DNA of 64,000 nt, taken from contig JAAERN010000009.1 of NCBI GenBank assembly GCA_024230295.1, positions 62,001 to 126,000 of the forward strand, given 5' to 3'. The position numbers and the translations under genes are program-made. Under the pieces are notes generated by a model, which saw only the letters and a list, made by a program, of their open reading frames with translations, was not told where the DNA came from and searched no databases. Numbering within the stretch: position 1 is the first letter of the stretch; every line of letters begins with the position of its first letter. Of this stretch, positions 51,470-61,051 are shown piece after piece. This DNA comes from Planctomycetota bacterium. GTDB taxonomy: Bacteria; Planctomycetota; Phycisphaerae; Phycisphaerales; SM1A02.

Positions 51470-52327
51470 TCAACTCCCAGGCAGTCCACGCTCGATTCGC
51501 TGCGTTTCCTTGACCTTCAAGACGATCATGTATTCATACATGGCCTGCAGGCGGCAGTAGGTAAATCCGGCTGCGCCGTCCATAAATCCTCGCTTCAAGA
51601 AGTACATGTACAAGAACTTCAAGAGCGGCCTGAAAGGCATGCGGAAGCTGAGGTTCTTGAGTTCATACCGCCGAGTCATCGCGTCTCTCGATAAGAGATT
51701 GCTCAGTTGCATTGGGCGATCTTTGAGCGACTTCATTGTCTCTTCGGCTTCATAAGTTGCGTACTTGTTGTGCCGCGTGAACCACTCATTGAGCCCCTTG
51801 CTGAAATTGAAGTGCAGAAAGTGTTCGCGGAGATATCCAACTTCCCCATCGATCGTGGGGATGGGGTTCGCCTTTCGAGCAAAGCGAATGTGCGGCGGTT
51901 GAAAGAAACGCATGATGAGTCCCGGTGGCATCGAGTGCTTGAGCCAACGACCGCGGAAGTAGTTCTTTCGCCCACAGTAGTACGCCACGGGCGCCTTGGT
52001 GTCTCGATTCAAATCACCCGAGTCCCATCTCTCAGCAACGGCCTCGATTTCGGCCCGAAGTTCAGGTGTCATGTGCTCATCAGCATCGAGGTAGAACACC
52101 CAACGATGCTTGAAGTCGATGTTCTCCATGGCCCAGTTCTGATGCGTACCCCGACCGTCGTATGTTCGCTCGAAGAACCTTGCTCCCCGCTCGTTGCAGA
52201 TTTCTTCGGTGCGATCGGTGGAGTATGAATCAAGTACGACGATGTCATCGCAGAAGGAGACCGAGTCGAGACAGGACGGGAGGTTGTCCTCTTCGTTGAG
52301 TGTTTGGATGAAGATAGAGACAGGCAT
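51470..52327 (-). CDS. Glycosyltransferase family 2 (WaaE/KdtX-like)
   Basis: MPVSIFIQTLNEEDNLPSCLDSVSFCDDIVVLDSYSTDRTEEICNERGARFFERTYDGRGTHQNWA, WVFYLDADEHMTPEL. Confidence 0.9.
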   Translation of the reverse strand: MPVSIFIQTLNEEDNLPSCLDSVSFCDDIVVLDSYSTDRTEEICNERGARFFERTYDGRGTHQNWAMENIDFKHRWVFYLDADEHMTPELRAEIEAVAERWDSGDLNRDTKAPVAYYCGRKNYFRGRWLKHSMPPGLIMRFFQPPHIRFARKANPIPTIDGEVGYLREHFLHFNFSKGLNEWFTRHNKYATYEAEETMKSLKDRPMQLSNLLSRDAMTRRYELKNLSFRMPFRPLLKFLYMYFLKRGFMDGAAGFTYCRLQAMYEYMIVLKVKETQRIERGLPGS

Positions 52328-52335
52328 CGGTTGAA

Positions 52336-53655
52336 TCAGGCTCCGGTGATCGATGAAACGTCGACCATGTATATGCGACGACGGCCTTCCATGGCCGAGT
52401 CGATGCAGACGCGCGAGGCATCGTCGTTGAAACGGGGGTGGAGGTCCACCCGAATGTCATTATCAAGCGTTCGCGGCGTGGACCAACGGCCTACCTCGTA
52501 GCCGATGTCTTCCTGAGTATCCCAGAGGAAGAGTGGCTGCCGCGACTTGAGGTCCGGATAGCCGTCCGTGACGACCCAGCGATTCGGATGTGTCCCGCCC
52601 CGCGCGTACGTGCAGTGGCCATCGCATGTCAGCTCACCCACAGCAAATGAGTCTGGTGACTTGGCATCAGCGCCCCGAACATCCACATCATGAATGAGCA
52701 GATAACTGTCCTTCATAATCTTGTTCATGAGGATGCGCGGTTTGCCGAGCGCGTAGTACACGGGTTTGAGTGTGCGCCGGGCGATCGTCATGAGACGCTG
52801 CTTCGCGGTCTTGGGCTGGTTCCCGCTCCCAAGCAACGATCGCTTACCGCCCCAGGCAAGAATTGTTCCATCGTCCGCCCAGTCGTAGTGACTGCACATG
52901 CCCTCGAAAAGAAGACGTACATCGTTGCCAGATGTGTCCGATGTAAGCAGCCGCGACTGGAGGATTCCGTCACGCCGGTCAAAGCGGTGCATGAAACAGA
53001 ATCGAGTTCCAGAAGGATTGAACATGATGTGGTTGAGGTGCTGGTGAAGGCCGTCTCCAGCTCGGTCGCTGCCGTCGCTGGTCATTTGGTCGACAGAATC
53101 CATCGAAACGATTAGTTGCGGTTCACCGTCAACCAGCATGGCAATGCCATCGTTCGCTGGGGAAGCCTCTTCGGGGTTCGCATCAACCACCGCGGGATAC
53201 CCGTATTCCGGACGAAGCCGACTTAGGCGGCCAAAGGACAACGTCGCCATTTCACAGCCTGTGTTGATTGAGTACACCGGCGATTCGATGCGATTGATCT
53301 CATCGCCCGCCAAGTTAACGATTCGAAAGATCGGAGAACCGTCCTCAAGATCATTGAAGCCGATGCAGACCTGCCCAGCGCAGGTGTCGTGCCAACGCAG
53401 CATGGCGCCCTGTTGCCAGTTCCAGGCGCGAGTCTCCCCGACTCGGTGAAACTCCGGGCTTGAACCGTCCCATCCAGTGACGAATCCCACTTCGGCAATG
53501 TCGTTGGTTGTCGGAAATCGGTCACAGAAGCGAGCGCGATGAGCCAAGAGCATCGTCTCGTCGGCCGACAGCGGGTTCTTGTCGTAATACCCGAACCAAT
53601 AATGCCAGTCATCGTCCGGCGTGGCTGCCGCAATGGGGCAGGGCTTCTTGATCAT
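52336..53655 (-). CDS. Hypothetical beta-propeller-like protein in glycan cluster
   Basis: WHYWFGYYDKNPLSADETMLLAHRARFCDR, HLNHIMFNPSGTRFCFMHR, HYDWADDGTILAWGG, DLHPRFNDDASRVCIDSAMEGRRRIYMVDV. ATGA overlap with the upstream acetyltransferase. Confidence 0.75.
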   Translation of the reverse strand: MIKKPCPIAAATPDDDWHYWFGYYDKNPLSADETMLLAHRARFCDRFPTTNDIAEVGFVTGWDGSSPEFHRVGETRAWNWQQGAMLRWHDTCAGQVCIGFNDLEDGSPIFRIVNLAGDEINRIESPVYSINTGCEMATLSFGRLSRLRPEYGYPAVVDANPEEASPANDGIAMLVDGEPQLIVSMDSVDQMTSDGSDRAGDGLHQHLNHIMFNPSGTRFCFMHRFDRRDGILQSRLLTSDTSGNDVRLLFEGMCSHYDWADDGTILAWGGKRSLLGSGNQPKTAKQRLMTIARRTLKPVYYALGKPRILMNKIMKDSYLLIHDVDVRGADAKSPDSFAVGELTCDGHCTYARGGTHPNRWVVTDGYPDLKSRQPLFLWDTQEDIGYEVGRWSTPRTLDNDIRVDLHPRFNDDASRVCIDSAMEGRRRIYMVDVSSITGA

Positions 53656-54260
53656 GACGCGGCGTCGTCCGGTCGCTCGCCTGCGGGAAGATTCGCGTGC
53701 GGGGTTGCCTCGCCGACGACGCGATCCTTGATCGGTTTGGCGGGACTGCCAACGCAGATTTTCCCACTAGGCAAGTCACCAAAGACACTGCTTCGAGCAC
53801 CAACGACTGTGCGGTCACCGATCGTGACGCCTGGCGCTACGTACACATCGGCTGCGACCCAGCAGCCCGACCCGATCGTGATCGGATACGGCTCCAGGGG
53901 AAACCGAGGATGCGTGTGGTCATGGGTCGCGCCGCACAAGTAGGAGTACTGGCTGATCGTCGTGTGAGAGCCGATCTTGATCGGCGCCACGCAGTAAACA
54001 TCGACGTCATCCGAAATCGTCGAGTGCTCGCCCATCTCAAGATTCCATGGTCCCCAGATTCTTGCCCGGGGCCCGACTTTGGCCCCCGGAGCCATCGTGG
54101 CACCGAAGGTCTTCAGTAGAAACCGCCTCCAGCGGCGACATGGTCTGGGGCTCATTCGAAAGAGTGTGCCCTGCACCAGGCCCCAGCACATTCGGGCGAT
54201 GCGATTCCCGCGAGAGTGCGGGCTCGGTTTGTTGGCGATGCTGATTTTCGATTCGGTCAC
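53652..54260 (-). CDS. LbH hexapeptide acetyltransferase (WcaF-like)
   Basis: Hexapeptide pattern VGPRARIWGPWNLEMGEHSTISDDVDVYCVAPIKIGSHTTISQYSYLCGATHDHTHPRFPL..IGSGCWVAADVYVAPGVTIGDRTVVGARSSVFGDLPSGKICVGSPAKPIK. Confidence 0.9.
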   Translation of the reverse strand: MTESKISIANKPSPHSRGNRIARMCWGLVQGTLFRMSPRPCRRWRRFLLKTFGATMAPGAKVGPRARIWGPWNLEMGEHSTISDDVDVYCVAPIKIGSHTTISQYSYLCGATHDHTHPRFPLEPYPITIGSGCWVAADVYVAPGVTIGDRTVVGARSSVFGDLPSGKICVGSPAKPIKDRVVGEATPHANLPAGERPDDAAS

Positions 54261-54410
54261 GGCTGGCGGTGATCCATTGGTTCGAGCGGGTCAAGGGCGG
54301 CGACTTCATATCAATCGGCACGCCATCGGCATCCCTGAACCCATTTGATGCCAAATCGGCGCTCATGGGCGAGAAACAGCGGAGGGAATCATATTAGTCC
54401 CAAAGTGAGT

Positions 54411-54442
54411 GAGAGCCCCCTACGGGTGCGCGGGGGGCTCTC
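54411..54442. terminator. Intergenic hairpin, possible terminator
   Basis: 10-bp inverted repeat GAGAGCCCCC...GGGGGCTCTC followed by CTTT; lies between two minus-strand genes. Confidence 0.6.
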
Positions 54443-54513
54443 CTTTAGACGCGACCATGGTGCCACGTTCGACGAGAAGGGAATGATTTCATAACTACAT
54501 AATGCATAAGTGT

Positions 54514-56769
54514 TTAGCCATCTTGACCGCACAGCCCAAACGCATTGAGCAACGCCAAGAGGTCATCGGCATCGACGCTGCCATCGGCGTCAAAGTCTCC
54601 AGGGCATGGTGAACTGCCCTCACAACTGCCCCATGCCGAGATCAGGGCCAGTAAGTCCATGATGTCAATGGCGTTGTCTCCTGTGAGGTCATGCAGGCAC
54701 TCCTCGGATGGCAGGAGCACTGGATCAGAGAGATATCGCTGCACCAGCGTGACCCACCACCCACCGTCCGTGGGCTCGCCGTCCGTGGTGTCGCTGCGGG
54801 GTGTTCCCTGGGTGCTCGTTCCGACGCCCGCGCCAAACATGACCGCTACCACACCCGCATCGGCCGTTGCTTGCATGTGGGCGCCCCAACTCACCCGATT
54901 ACCCTCGGAAGAGACGAGCGGATCCTCAGATTCATTGCTGGCGAAGTGTGTGAGCCGCGCTCCGGTTGTGCTGAATGAATCACCAAGAAAGAAGGTTCCC
55001 GCCGAGTCTTCCCAGTGCTGATGCGTGTTGTCAAGCACCGGGAATGCGTCTCCATCTGCATCTACCGCCTCGCTCGTATTGATGTGTCCAACCGGAATCT
55101 GCCAGAGAACCGTGGATGTCTCGCCAATCCGGCCAACCGCTTCGGTGATCGACAAGTAGTTCAGCCAGTGATCGTTGTTCCAGAACCAGGCCGATGATGC
55201 CGGATCATCCGCCGCCGATCCGGTCGTTCCACCAGCGTCGAGACCATACTTATCGAGCGAAATAAAGTCGGCGCCGCGCCGCATGACGCCCGCGTCCACG
55301 TACCACTGCGCCATTGCCTCGGCCTCGGCCACGATAGCGGCGCGGCCGGCAGGGATTCCCATCGAATCACTGACGTGGACCAGTCCTGTCCCCGGAATAC
55401 CGATGTTCGTATGCCCACCAGCCGGTGAAGCCCACAAGTTGAACTGCCAACCAAAGATCGCGCTGGGAAGATCCCGATCAATGAGGTAGTTGATTGCCTC
55501 GACGAGACCGTCAATCGAATCCCCGAATGCCGGGTCCGCTGCGGTGAGAATCGGATCGCCATCAAACCCCGTTGCCGTGTACGCCGTGTTGACCTGCGGA
55601 GACCCTGTGATACCGACCGACCACTCCTCCTGATCCGGTGAGAGCCCAGCCTGCGCGAAGTACCCCAACAAATCAGGCTCAATCACAATCATGACCGGCC
55701 AGCCGTCCTCCGTTTCAGCACGCGCCAAGTCGAGCATGAGATCAAGATCTCGCCAATAGGCTTCCATGTACGAAGCATCAAAGAGATGCTCGCTGTCGGT
55801 CCAGTACGACTCGCCGCCATCCGGAATGTTGTACCACACCAGACAAGGAATCATTCCGAGCTGCTTGCTGTTGCGAATGTACCGGCTTACCCGCGCACCC
55901 TCCTCAGAGGTCCACGTGCGCCAACCCATGAACGGTCCACCATTGATGTAGATGTACCGAATGTCTGTGCGGCGATTCTCATCACCCTCGCCAAACCCCC
56001 TGAAGAAGGACAAGTGAGACGGCGCATCTTCACTCACACTTCCGACCGCCAGATGTTCGGGCAGCCCAGGCATCGAACCGTCTTGATTGCGAACCGCAAT
56101 ACCAATCCATGCCGACTCGCCGCTCACGGCGTCGTCCACGCGGATCGAGGCATAACCCGAACCCGTCGTGGCGACAACAACCTCGTCTTCTTCAAGCGAC
56201 ACTTGAATGATGTTCGGCGCGTTTGTCAGAACGGACAACTCGGCATCCTCGTCATGCAAGACCTCAAGCCGCGTTGTCCCCATGTCGATGACAATCGATA
56301 CATCGTCAGCATCGAGTTCACCAAACCCCAACGAGCCGGTCGCACCCCCGGAATCCCCTCCGGAATCTCCTCCAGATCCACCGTCCCCAACCGTTACATC
56401 GATGGGAGTGCCATTGAAGGAATACTCTGGAAATGAAGGTGGCCATACGCCGTCAGCGGTGAAGCCAATACTGCACGACCCGCCCGCAGCGATCACACCA
56501 TTCCACGACTCATTCGAGACGGTCCTTGTGTCACCATCCACAGTCAAAAGTCCGTTCCAAAGGCTCTGTGGTTCAAGGCCGCCTTGCCACGACATGCTCC
56601 ACCCCTCGATCAAAGGTTGGTCGACAGGGTTCTCAATCACGAAGAATCCCGAATATCCACCACTCCAATAAGAATCCTGCTGCACCTGAACCGTTGGTGC
56701 GGCAGCGAGCAGCCCCGGGACGGTCGTGATTCCAAGGGCCGCAAAGAGGACAGATGGCTGAAAAGTCAT
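54514..56769 (-). CDS. Secreted CBM2-containing putative glycosidase with C-terminal dockerin-like EF-hand pair
   Basis: N-terminal CBM2-like DSYWSGGYSGFFVIENPVDQPLIEGWSMSW..TVSNESWNGVIAAGGSCSIGF; central barrel-like domain with WPVMIVIEPDLLGYF; C-terminal DLTGDNAIDIMDLLALISAWG..DFDADGSVDADDLLALLNAFG. Confidence 0.75.
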   Translation of the reverse strand: MTFQPSVLFAALGITTVPGLLAAAPTVQVQQDSYWSGGYSGFFVIENPVDQPLIEGWSMSWQGGLEPQSLWNGLLTVDGDTRTVSNESWNGVIAAGGSCSIGFTADGVWPPSFPEYSFNGTPIDVTVGDGGSGGDSGGDSGGATGSLGFGELDADDVSIVIDMGTTRLEVLHDEDAELSVLTNAPNIIQVSLEEDEVVVATTGSGYASIRVDDAVSGESAWIGIAVRNQDGSMPGLPEHLAVGSVSEDAPSHLSFFRGFGEGDENRRTDIRYIYINGGPFMGWRTWTSEEGARVSRYIRNSKQLGMIPCLVWYNIPDGGESYWTDSEHLFDASYMEAYWRDLDLMLDLARAETEDGWPVMIVIEPDLLGYFAQAGLSPDQEEWSVGITGSPQVNTAYTATGFDGDPILTAADPAFGDSIDGLVEAINYLIDRDLPSAIFGWQFNLWASPAGGHTNIGIPGTGLVHVSDSMGIPAGRAAIVAEAEAMAQWYVDAGVMRRGADFISLDKYGLDAGGTTGSAADDPASSAWFWNNDHWLNYLSITEAVGRIGETSTVLWQIPVGHINTSEAVDADGDAFPVLDNTHQHWEDSAGTFFLGDSFSTTGARLTHFASNESEDPLVSSEGNRVSWGAHMQATADAGVVAVMFGAGVGTSTQGTPRSDTTDGEPTDGGWWVTLVQRYLSDPVLLPSEECLHDLTGDNAIDIMDLLALISAWGSCEGSSPCPGDFDADGSVDADDLLALLNAFGLCGQDG

Positions 56770-56963
56770 GTGCTGTGTTCTCCGTGGGCCCTCCCGCACT
56801 GCGCAGTGATGGCCAGATCCCGGGAAGGCCTACGTAAACCCGCCGTCAGGGTTCGCGCAGACCTTCAGGGAAGGGCTGCGAGGTGAAATTTCAGCCCACC
56901 GTCCCGGTATGATCGCTCAACCCACGTATTCCTCACACATCCACCACCACCCTGGGGCCGCCC

Positions 56964-57680
56964 ATGCCATTGACGCTTAACCTGATTCTCGCCGGGGCAC
57001 TCTGTGCTGGGTCCGCAGTAGAACCAACGCCACGAGATGGTTGGCACGCGGAGCGGCACGAGGCAATCAACGCCAAAGTGGCTTCCGCAAAGGGGCAGGT
57101 AGACGTCGTTTTTGTCGGCGACTCAATTACACAAGGGTGGGAGCGTGCGGGCGCCGATGTGTGGAACCAGCACTTTGCGGATCGCAAGGCAATCAATCTG
57201 GGGATCAGCGGCGATCGAACAGAGCACGTGCTGTGGCGGCTGGACAACGGGAACATGGAGGCAATCACTCCGAAGGTGGCGGTCGTCATGATCGGCACCA
57301 ACAACATCGGGCACGGCGGGCAGAGCACAGCGGATGTACTTGCTGGCGTACAGCGGGTCGTGAATCGAATTGGCGAGATCAGCCCTACGACGCAAGTGCT
57401 GCTTCTGGACATCTTCCCAAGAGGCTTTCAGTTCAACGAGGCCCGAGGGAGAATCACGCAAATCAATCAGGCGCTTGCCCGATTGCACGACGATGACAAA
57501 GTTGTGTTTTTGCCGATCGGCCAAGTCTTCGTGGAGGATGACGGATCCATCAGCCCCGAAATCATGCCCGATGCCCTTCACCTCTCGGCTGAGGGATATC
57601 AACGGTGGGCTGATGCCATCGAACCAACCCTGCGGCGGATGCTTGCGAGAGACAATGAGCGCAGCGGGGTGGCATCTTGA
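56964..57680 (+). CDS. SGNH/GDSL hydrolase (PAF-acetylhydrolase IB-like)
   Basis: VDVVFVGDSITQGWERAGADVWNQHFADRKAINLGISGDRTEHVLWRL, VVMIGTNNIGHGGQS, MPDALHLSAEGYQRWADAI. Confidence 0.9.
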   Translation: MPLTLNLILAGALCAGSAVEPTPRDGWHAERHEAINAKVASAKGQVDVVFVGDSITQGWERAGADVWNQHFADRKAINLGISGDRTEHVLWRLDNGNMEAITPKVAVVMIGTNNIGHGGQSTADVLAGVQRVVNRIGEISPTTQVLLLDIFPRGFQFNEARGRITQINQALARLHDDDKVVFLPIGQVFVEDDGSISPEIMPDALHLSAEGYQRWADAIEPTLRRMLARDNERSGVAS

Positions 57681-58300
57681 GCGGTGGACCGCGCGGTGGA
57701 CCGCGATTTTCTGAACGCATCAAGTGGGCATCGAAGTTCTTGACCCATGGACGCAATATCGCCAGTCTGACTCCGTCGAGTCGATGGCTCTCAAGGGCCA
57801 TGTGCCGAGAAGTTGATCCAGAGAAACCACAGTGCATTCTCGAACTCGGCGCTGGCACGGGACCGGTGACCGAAGTGATTCGTAGTCGCATGCATCCAGA
57901 CAGCCACATCATCGCCGTTGAGATCGATCCCGAGTTACACGCCATCGTGAGCCGCCGATGCCCCGATGTCGATGTTGTCCTTGGAAGCGCCGGAGACATT
58001 GACGACATTCTTGATGAGCGTGACATCGAGGCGGCTGACTGCATCGTGTCTTGCCTTCCGGTGCCAAGTCTTCCAAAGGAAGTGAATCGATCGATTTTCG
58101 ATGCGTGGTCGCGACGGTGCCGCTCCGAGGTCTTCACGCAGATCACACAGATTCCCTGGTACTTCATGCCGATGTATCAGCGGTTGTTTCACGACGTCGA
58201 ATTCCAACTCATCACCATGAACCTGCCGCCGGCTGGCGTGTATCACTGCAGCAATCTGCGCTCAGATTACGACGCGCCTGAGCGGCTTGCCGGGAAGTAG
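57677..58300 (+). CDS. Class I SAM methyltransferase (phospholipid N-methyltransferase-like)
   Basis: ASKFLTHGRNIASLTPSSRWLSRAM, CILELGAGTGPVTEVIRSRM, DCIVSCLPVPSLPKEVN. TTG start overlapping the previous stop. Confidence 0.8.
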   Translation: MSGGPRGGPRFSERIKWASKFLTHGRNIASLTPSSRWLSRAMCREVDPEKPQCILELGAGTGPVTEVIRSRMHPDSHIIAVEIDPELHAIVSRRCPDVDVVLGSAGDIDDILDERDIEAADCIVSCLPVPSLPKEVNRSIFDAWSRRCRSEVFTQITQIPWYFMPMYQRLFHDVEFQLITMNLPPAGVYHCSNLRSDYDAPERLAGK

Positions 58301-58315
58301 ATTGTGGCAATCACC

Positions 58316-59140
58316 ATGCGGCTACTGTGCGCGCTGTTGATCCTCTGCGGGTGCGATCGTGGCAATGAGAACGCTCGTGGCTTGCCACCACAGCAGCCCG
58401 GCGAGATTCGGATCGTCAGCCTGAGTCCGGCGATGACATCAACGCTGCAGCAAGTTGGCCTTGGGCCTCACCTGGTTGGACGCTCGGCGTTCTGCCGCGA
58501 TGTCGATCACCTTCCGGTGGCCGGCGATCTGGATCGGACCAATGTGGAATGTCTGGTACGTCTTCGTCCGACGCATGTATTTGCCCAGGGGCATGAGCGG
58601 GGAGGCCACGTTGATCTACGCGGCCTTGCCAAGAAACATGGTTGGACGCTCGCTATCCATCCACTGGTCGATATTGATGATGTGCAACAGTTTCTCCTTC
58701 GGATCGGGACGCTTCTTCCCCAGACGAAAGCACCGTGTGAAGGGCTGCGCCAAGATCTGCAATTGGCCATGAGACCGAGATCGCTCCCACGGCCAACATC
58801 TGTGCTGATCGTTAGTCCGGGCGCGAGCCCGCTGGCATGGGGGAGCGATACATATCTGGGGCAGTTGGCTGTGGCGGCAGGCCTTGAGAATCTCGCCATG
58901 TCCCCCCAATGGCAAGCACTCTCGTTGGAAGATGTATCTCGGCTCAATGCAGATCTTGTATTGGTTCCGGTCGATGGCGACGTGCCGGATTTCGGCGCGT
59001 TGGCGACAGCAGTTCCACAGGATCGATTTCGGGTGCTCGCGCATCCTGGCATCGACTTACCGGGACCACACCTGGCGAAGGTGTCCAGAGCCATAGATGA
59101 AATCGCCCAATCTTTCCATCGTGACACAGACGCGCCGTGA
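58316..59140 (+). CDS. Helical-backbone metal/cobalamin-type ABC substrate-binding protein (BtuF-like)
   Basis: RIVSLSPAMTSTLQQVGLGPHLVGRSAFC, VECLVRLRPTHVFAQ, LLIVSPGASPLAWGSDTYLGQLAVAAGLENLA; lipoprotein-like N-terminus LLCALLILCGCD. ORF opens at GTG 58304. Confidence 0.8.
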   Translation: MRLLCALLILCGCDRGNENARGLPPQQPGEIRIVSLSPAMTSTLQQVGLGPHLVGRSAFCRDVDHLPVAGDLDRTNVECLVRLRPTHVFAQGHERGGHVDLRGLAKKHGWTLAIHPLVDIDDVQQFLLRIGTLLPQTKAPCEGLRQDLQLAMRPRSLPRPTSVLIVSPGASPLAWGSDTYLGQLAVAAGLENLAMSPQWQALSLEDVSRLNADLVLVPVDGDVPDFGALATAVPQDRFRVLAHPGIDLPGPHLAKVSRAIDEIAQSFHRDTDAP

Positions 59141-60006
59141 TGACGCGCAAGGGAATTATTCTCGCGGGTGGATCGGGCACTCGACTCAAGCCGGTGACAA
59201 ACGTCATCAGTAAGCAACTGCTTCCTGTCTACGACAAACCGATGATCTACTACCCACTTTCGGTATTGATGCTCGCCGGCATACGTGAAGTGCTCATTAT
59301 CTCAACGCCGTCGGACCTACCGAGGTTTCGTGACCTTCTTGGGACAGGAGCGTCGTGGGGACTCACATTCTCATATGAAGTGCAGCACCGCCCAGAGGGA
59401 ATCGCGAGTGCACTAGTCTTGGCGGAAGACTATCTCGCTGGAGCACCGAGCTCGCTGGTTCTTGGCGACAATATTTTTTTCGGAAACGGTTTTGGGGAGA
59501 GGCTTCGGTGCGCTTGCCAGCGCGAAGAAGGTGCCACGGTGTTCGCGTATCCCGTCGCCAATCCAAGCGACTTTGGAGTCGTCGAGTTGAATCCCGATGG
59601 AGAGGCTGTGCAAATCTCTGAAAAACCGGAGCATCCATCATCGAATCTCGCCGTGACCGGCTTGTATTTCTACGATGCTCAGGCCCCCCAGATTGCGAAA
59701 GATGCCGTGGCATCCCCTCGGGGTGAGTACGAGATATCCACTGTGAACCAAGCGTACTTGAAGGCTGGAAAACTTCGAGTCGAACAATTGGGACGAGGCG
59801 ACGCGTGGCTGGATACCGGAACGCATCAGCGACTTCTCCAGGCATCGATGTTTGTTGAGACCATCGAATCACGCCAAGGATTGAAGGTCGCATGCCCCGA
59901 AGAGATCGCTTGGCGGCAAGGATGGATTGATGATGGCAGACTCGAAACACTTGCTGCGGCGATGCCGGGAAACTCGTACGGGGACTACCTTCGCACGCTG
60001 GCATGA
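59140..60006 (+). CDS. rmlA: Glucose-1-phosphate thymidylyltransferase
   Basis: KGIILAGGSGTRLKPVTNVISKQLLPVYDKPMIYYPLSVLMLAGI, LVLGDNIFFGNGF, AWLDTGTHQRLLQAS. Alternative GTG start at 59137. Confidence 0.95.
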   Translation: MTRKGIILAGGSGTRLKPVTNVISKQLLPVYDKPMIYYPLSVLMLAGIREVLIISTPSDLPRFRDLLGTGASWGLTFSYEVQHRPEGIASALVLAEDYLAGAPSSLVLGDNIFFGNGFGERLRCACQREEGATVFAYPVANPSDFGVVELNPDGEAVQISEKPEHPSSNLAVTGLYFYDAQAPQIAKDAVASPRGEYEISTVNQAYLKAGKLRVEQLGRGDAWLDTGTHQRLLQASMFVETIESRQGLKVACPEEIAWRQGWIDDGRLETLAAAMPGNSYGDYLRTLA

Positions 60007-60055
60007 AGAAGCTCTCGTAGGACCGCGGGCTTTCCCCTGCCTATCTGGTTTGACA

Positions 60056-61051
60056 TCAACGCGCTTTGAAGTCGCCAAATCGTGACTTGGATCGGATCGC
60101 TTGCCACCAATCATGATGGCGTTGGTACCAGTCGATTGTGCTGAGCAGACCCTCTTGCCAACTGCGTGATCGTATCCATCCGAGTGATTCAGCTTTAGAT
60201 GGATCGACTTCGTACCGGTAATCGTGACCGATGCGATCGTCTGTGAATGTCAGATGGTCATTCGAAAGACCGATGTGTTTCAGAATGGCGTCAGCGACAT
60301 CCAACCCGGATATCTGAAGTCTTGCGCCAAGGTTGTAGATGCCACCAGAGACACCATTGTGCAGAACGCACTCGATTCCCGCGCAGTGGTCATCGACATG
60401 GAGATAGTCGCGAACGGCTGTACCGTCTCCGTACACAGGAAGGGAGAGACCCTCCATCGCTTGGGTGGTGAATAGTGGAATGATCTTCTCGGGGTACTGC
60501 CACGGGCCGTAGGTATTGGAGCCCCGTGTGATTACTGTGTTCAAGCCGAAGGACGCATGCGCGGCCTGGACAAGGTGTTCTGCTGCGGCCTTTGATGCCG
60601 CATACGGATTGCGGGGCCGCAGGGGATCCGACTCCAGCGAACAACGGGATGTACTCCCAAGGTCTCCGTACACCTCATCGGTGGAGATCTGAAGAAATCG
60701 TCGGACATCATGCCGCCGGCAAGCATCAAGCAGCACCTGAACACCTAGAACATTGGAGTGCACGAAGGGTCTGCTATCCACCAGGCTCCGATCGACATGG
60801 CTCTCCGCGGCAAAATTGATGATCGTGTCGCAGTCCGGAACGACCGCGTCCAAGACCGCTGGGTCGGCGATGTCGCCCTGTGTAAACTCGATTCGACCCT
60901 CAAGATCGGCCAAATTGGCCATATTGCCGCTATAGGTCAGAAGATCGAGGACTCGAATCGTACATTTGGGGTGATCCTGAGCGATGCTTCTGACGTAGTT
61001 GGAGCCAATGAACCCCGCACCACCCGTGACTAGGACCGTGGAAATCGACAT
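60056..61051 (-). CDS. rmlB: dTDP-glucose 4,6-dehydratase
   Basis: TVLVTGGAGFIGSNYVRSI, INFAAESHVDRSL, QISTDEVYGDLG, PYAASKAAAEHLVQA, YGPWQYPEKIIPLF, RDYLHVDDHC. Confidence 0.95.
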   Translation of the reverse strand: MSISTVLVTGGAGFIGSNYVRSIAQDHPKCTIRVLDLLTYSGNMANLADLEGRIEFTQGDIADPAVLDAVVPDCDTIINFAAESHVDRSLVDSRPFVHSNVLGVQVLLDACRRHDVRRFLQISTDEVYGDLGSTSRCSLESDPLRPRNPYAASKAAAEHLVQAAHASFGLNTVITRGSNTYGPWQYPEKIIPLFTTQAMEGLSLPVYGDGTAVRDYLHVDDHCAGIECVLHNGVSGGIYNLGARLQISGLDVADAILKHIGLSNDHLTFTDDRIGHDYRYEVDPSKAESLGWIRSRSWQEGLLSTIDWYQRHHDWWQAIRSKSRFGDFKAR

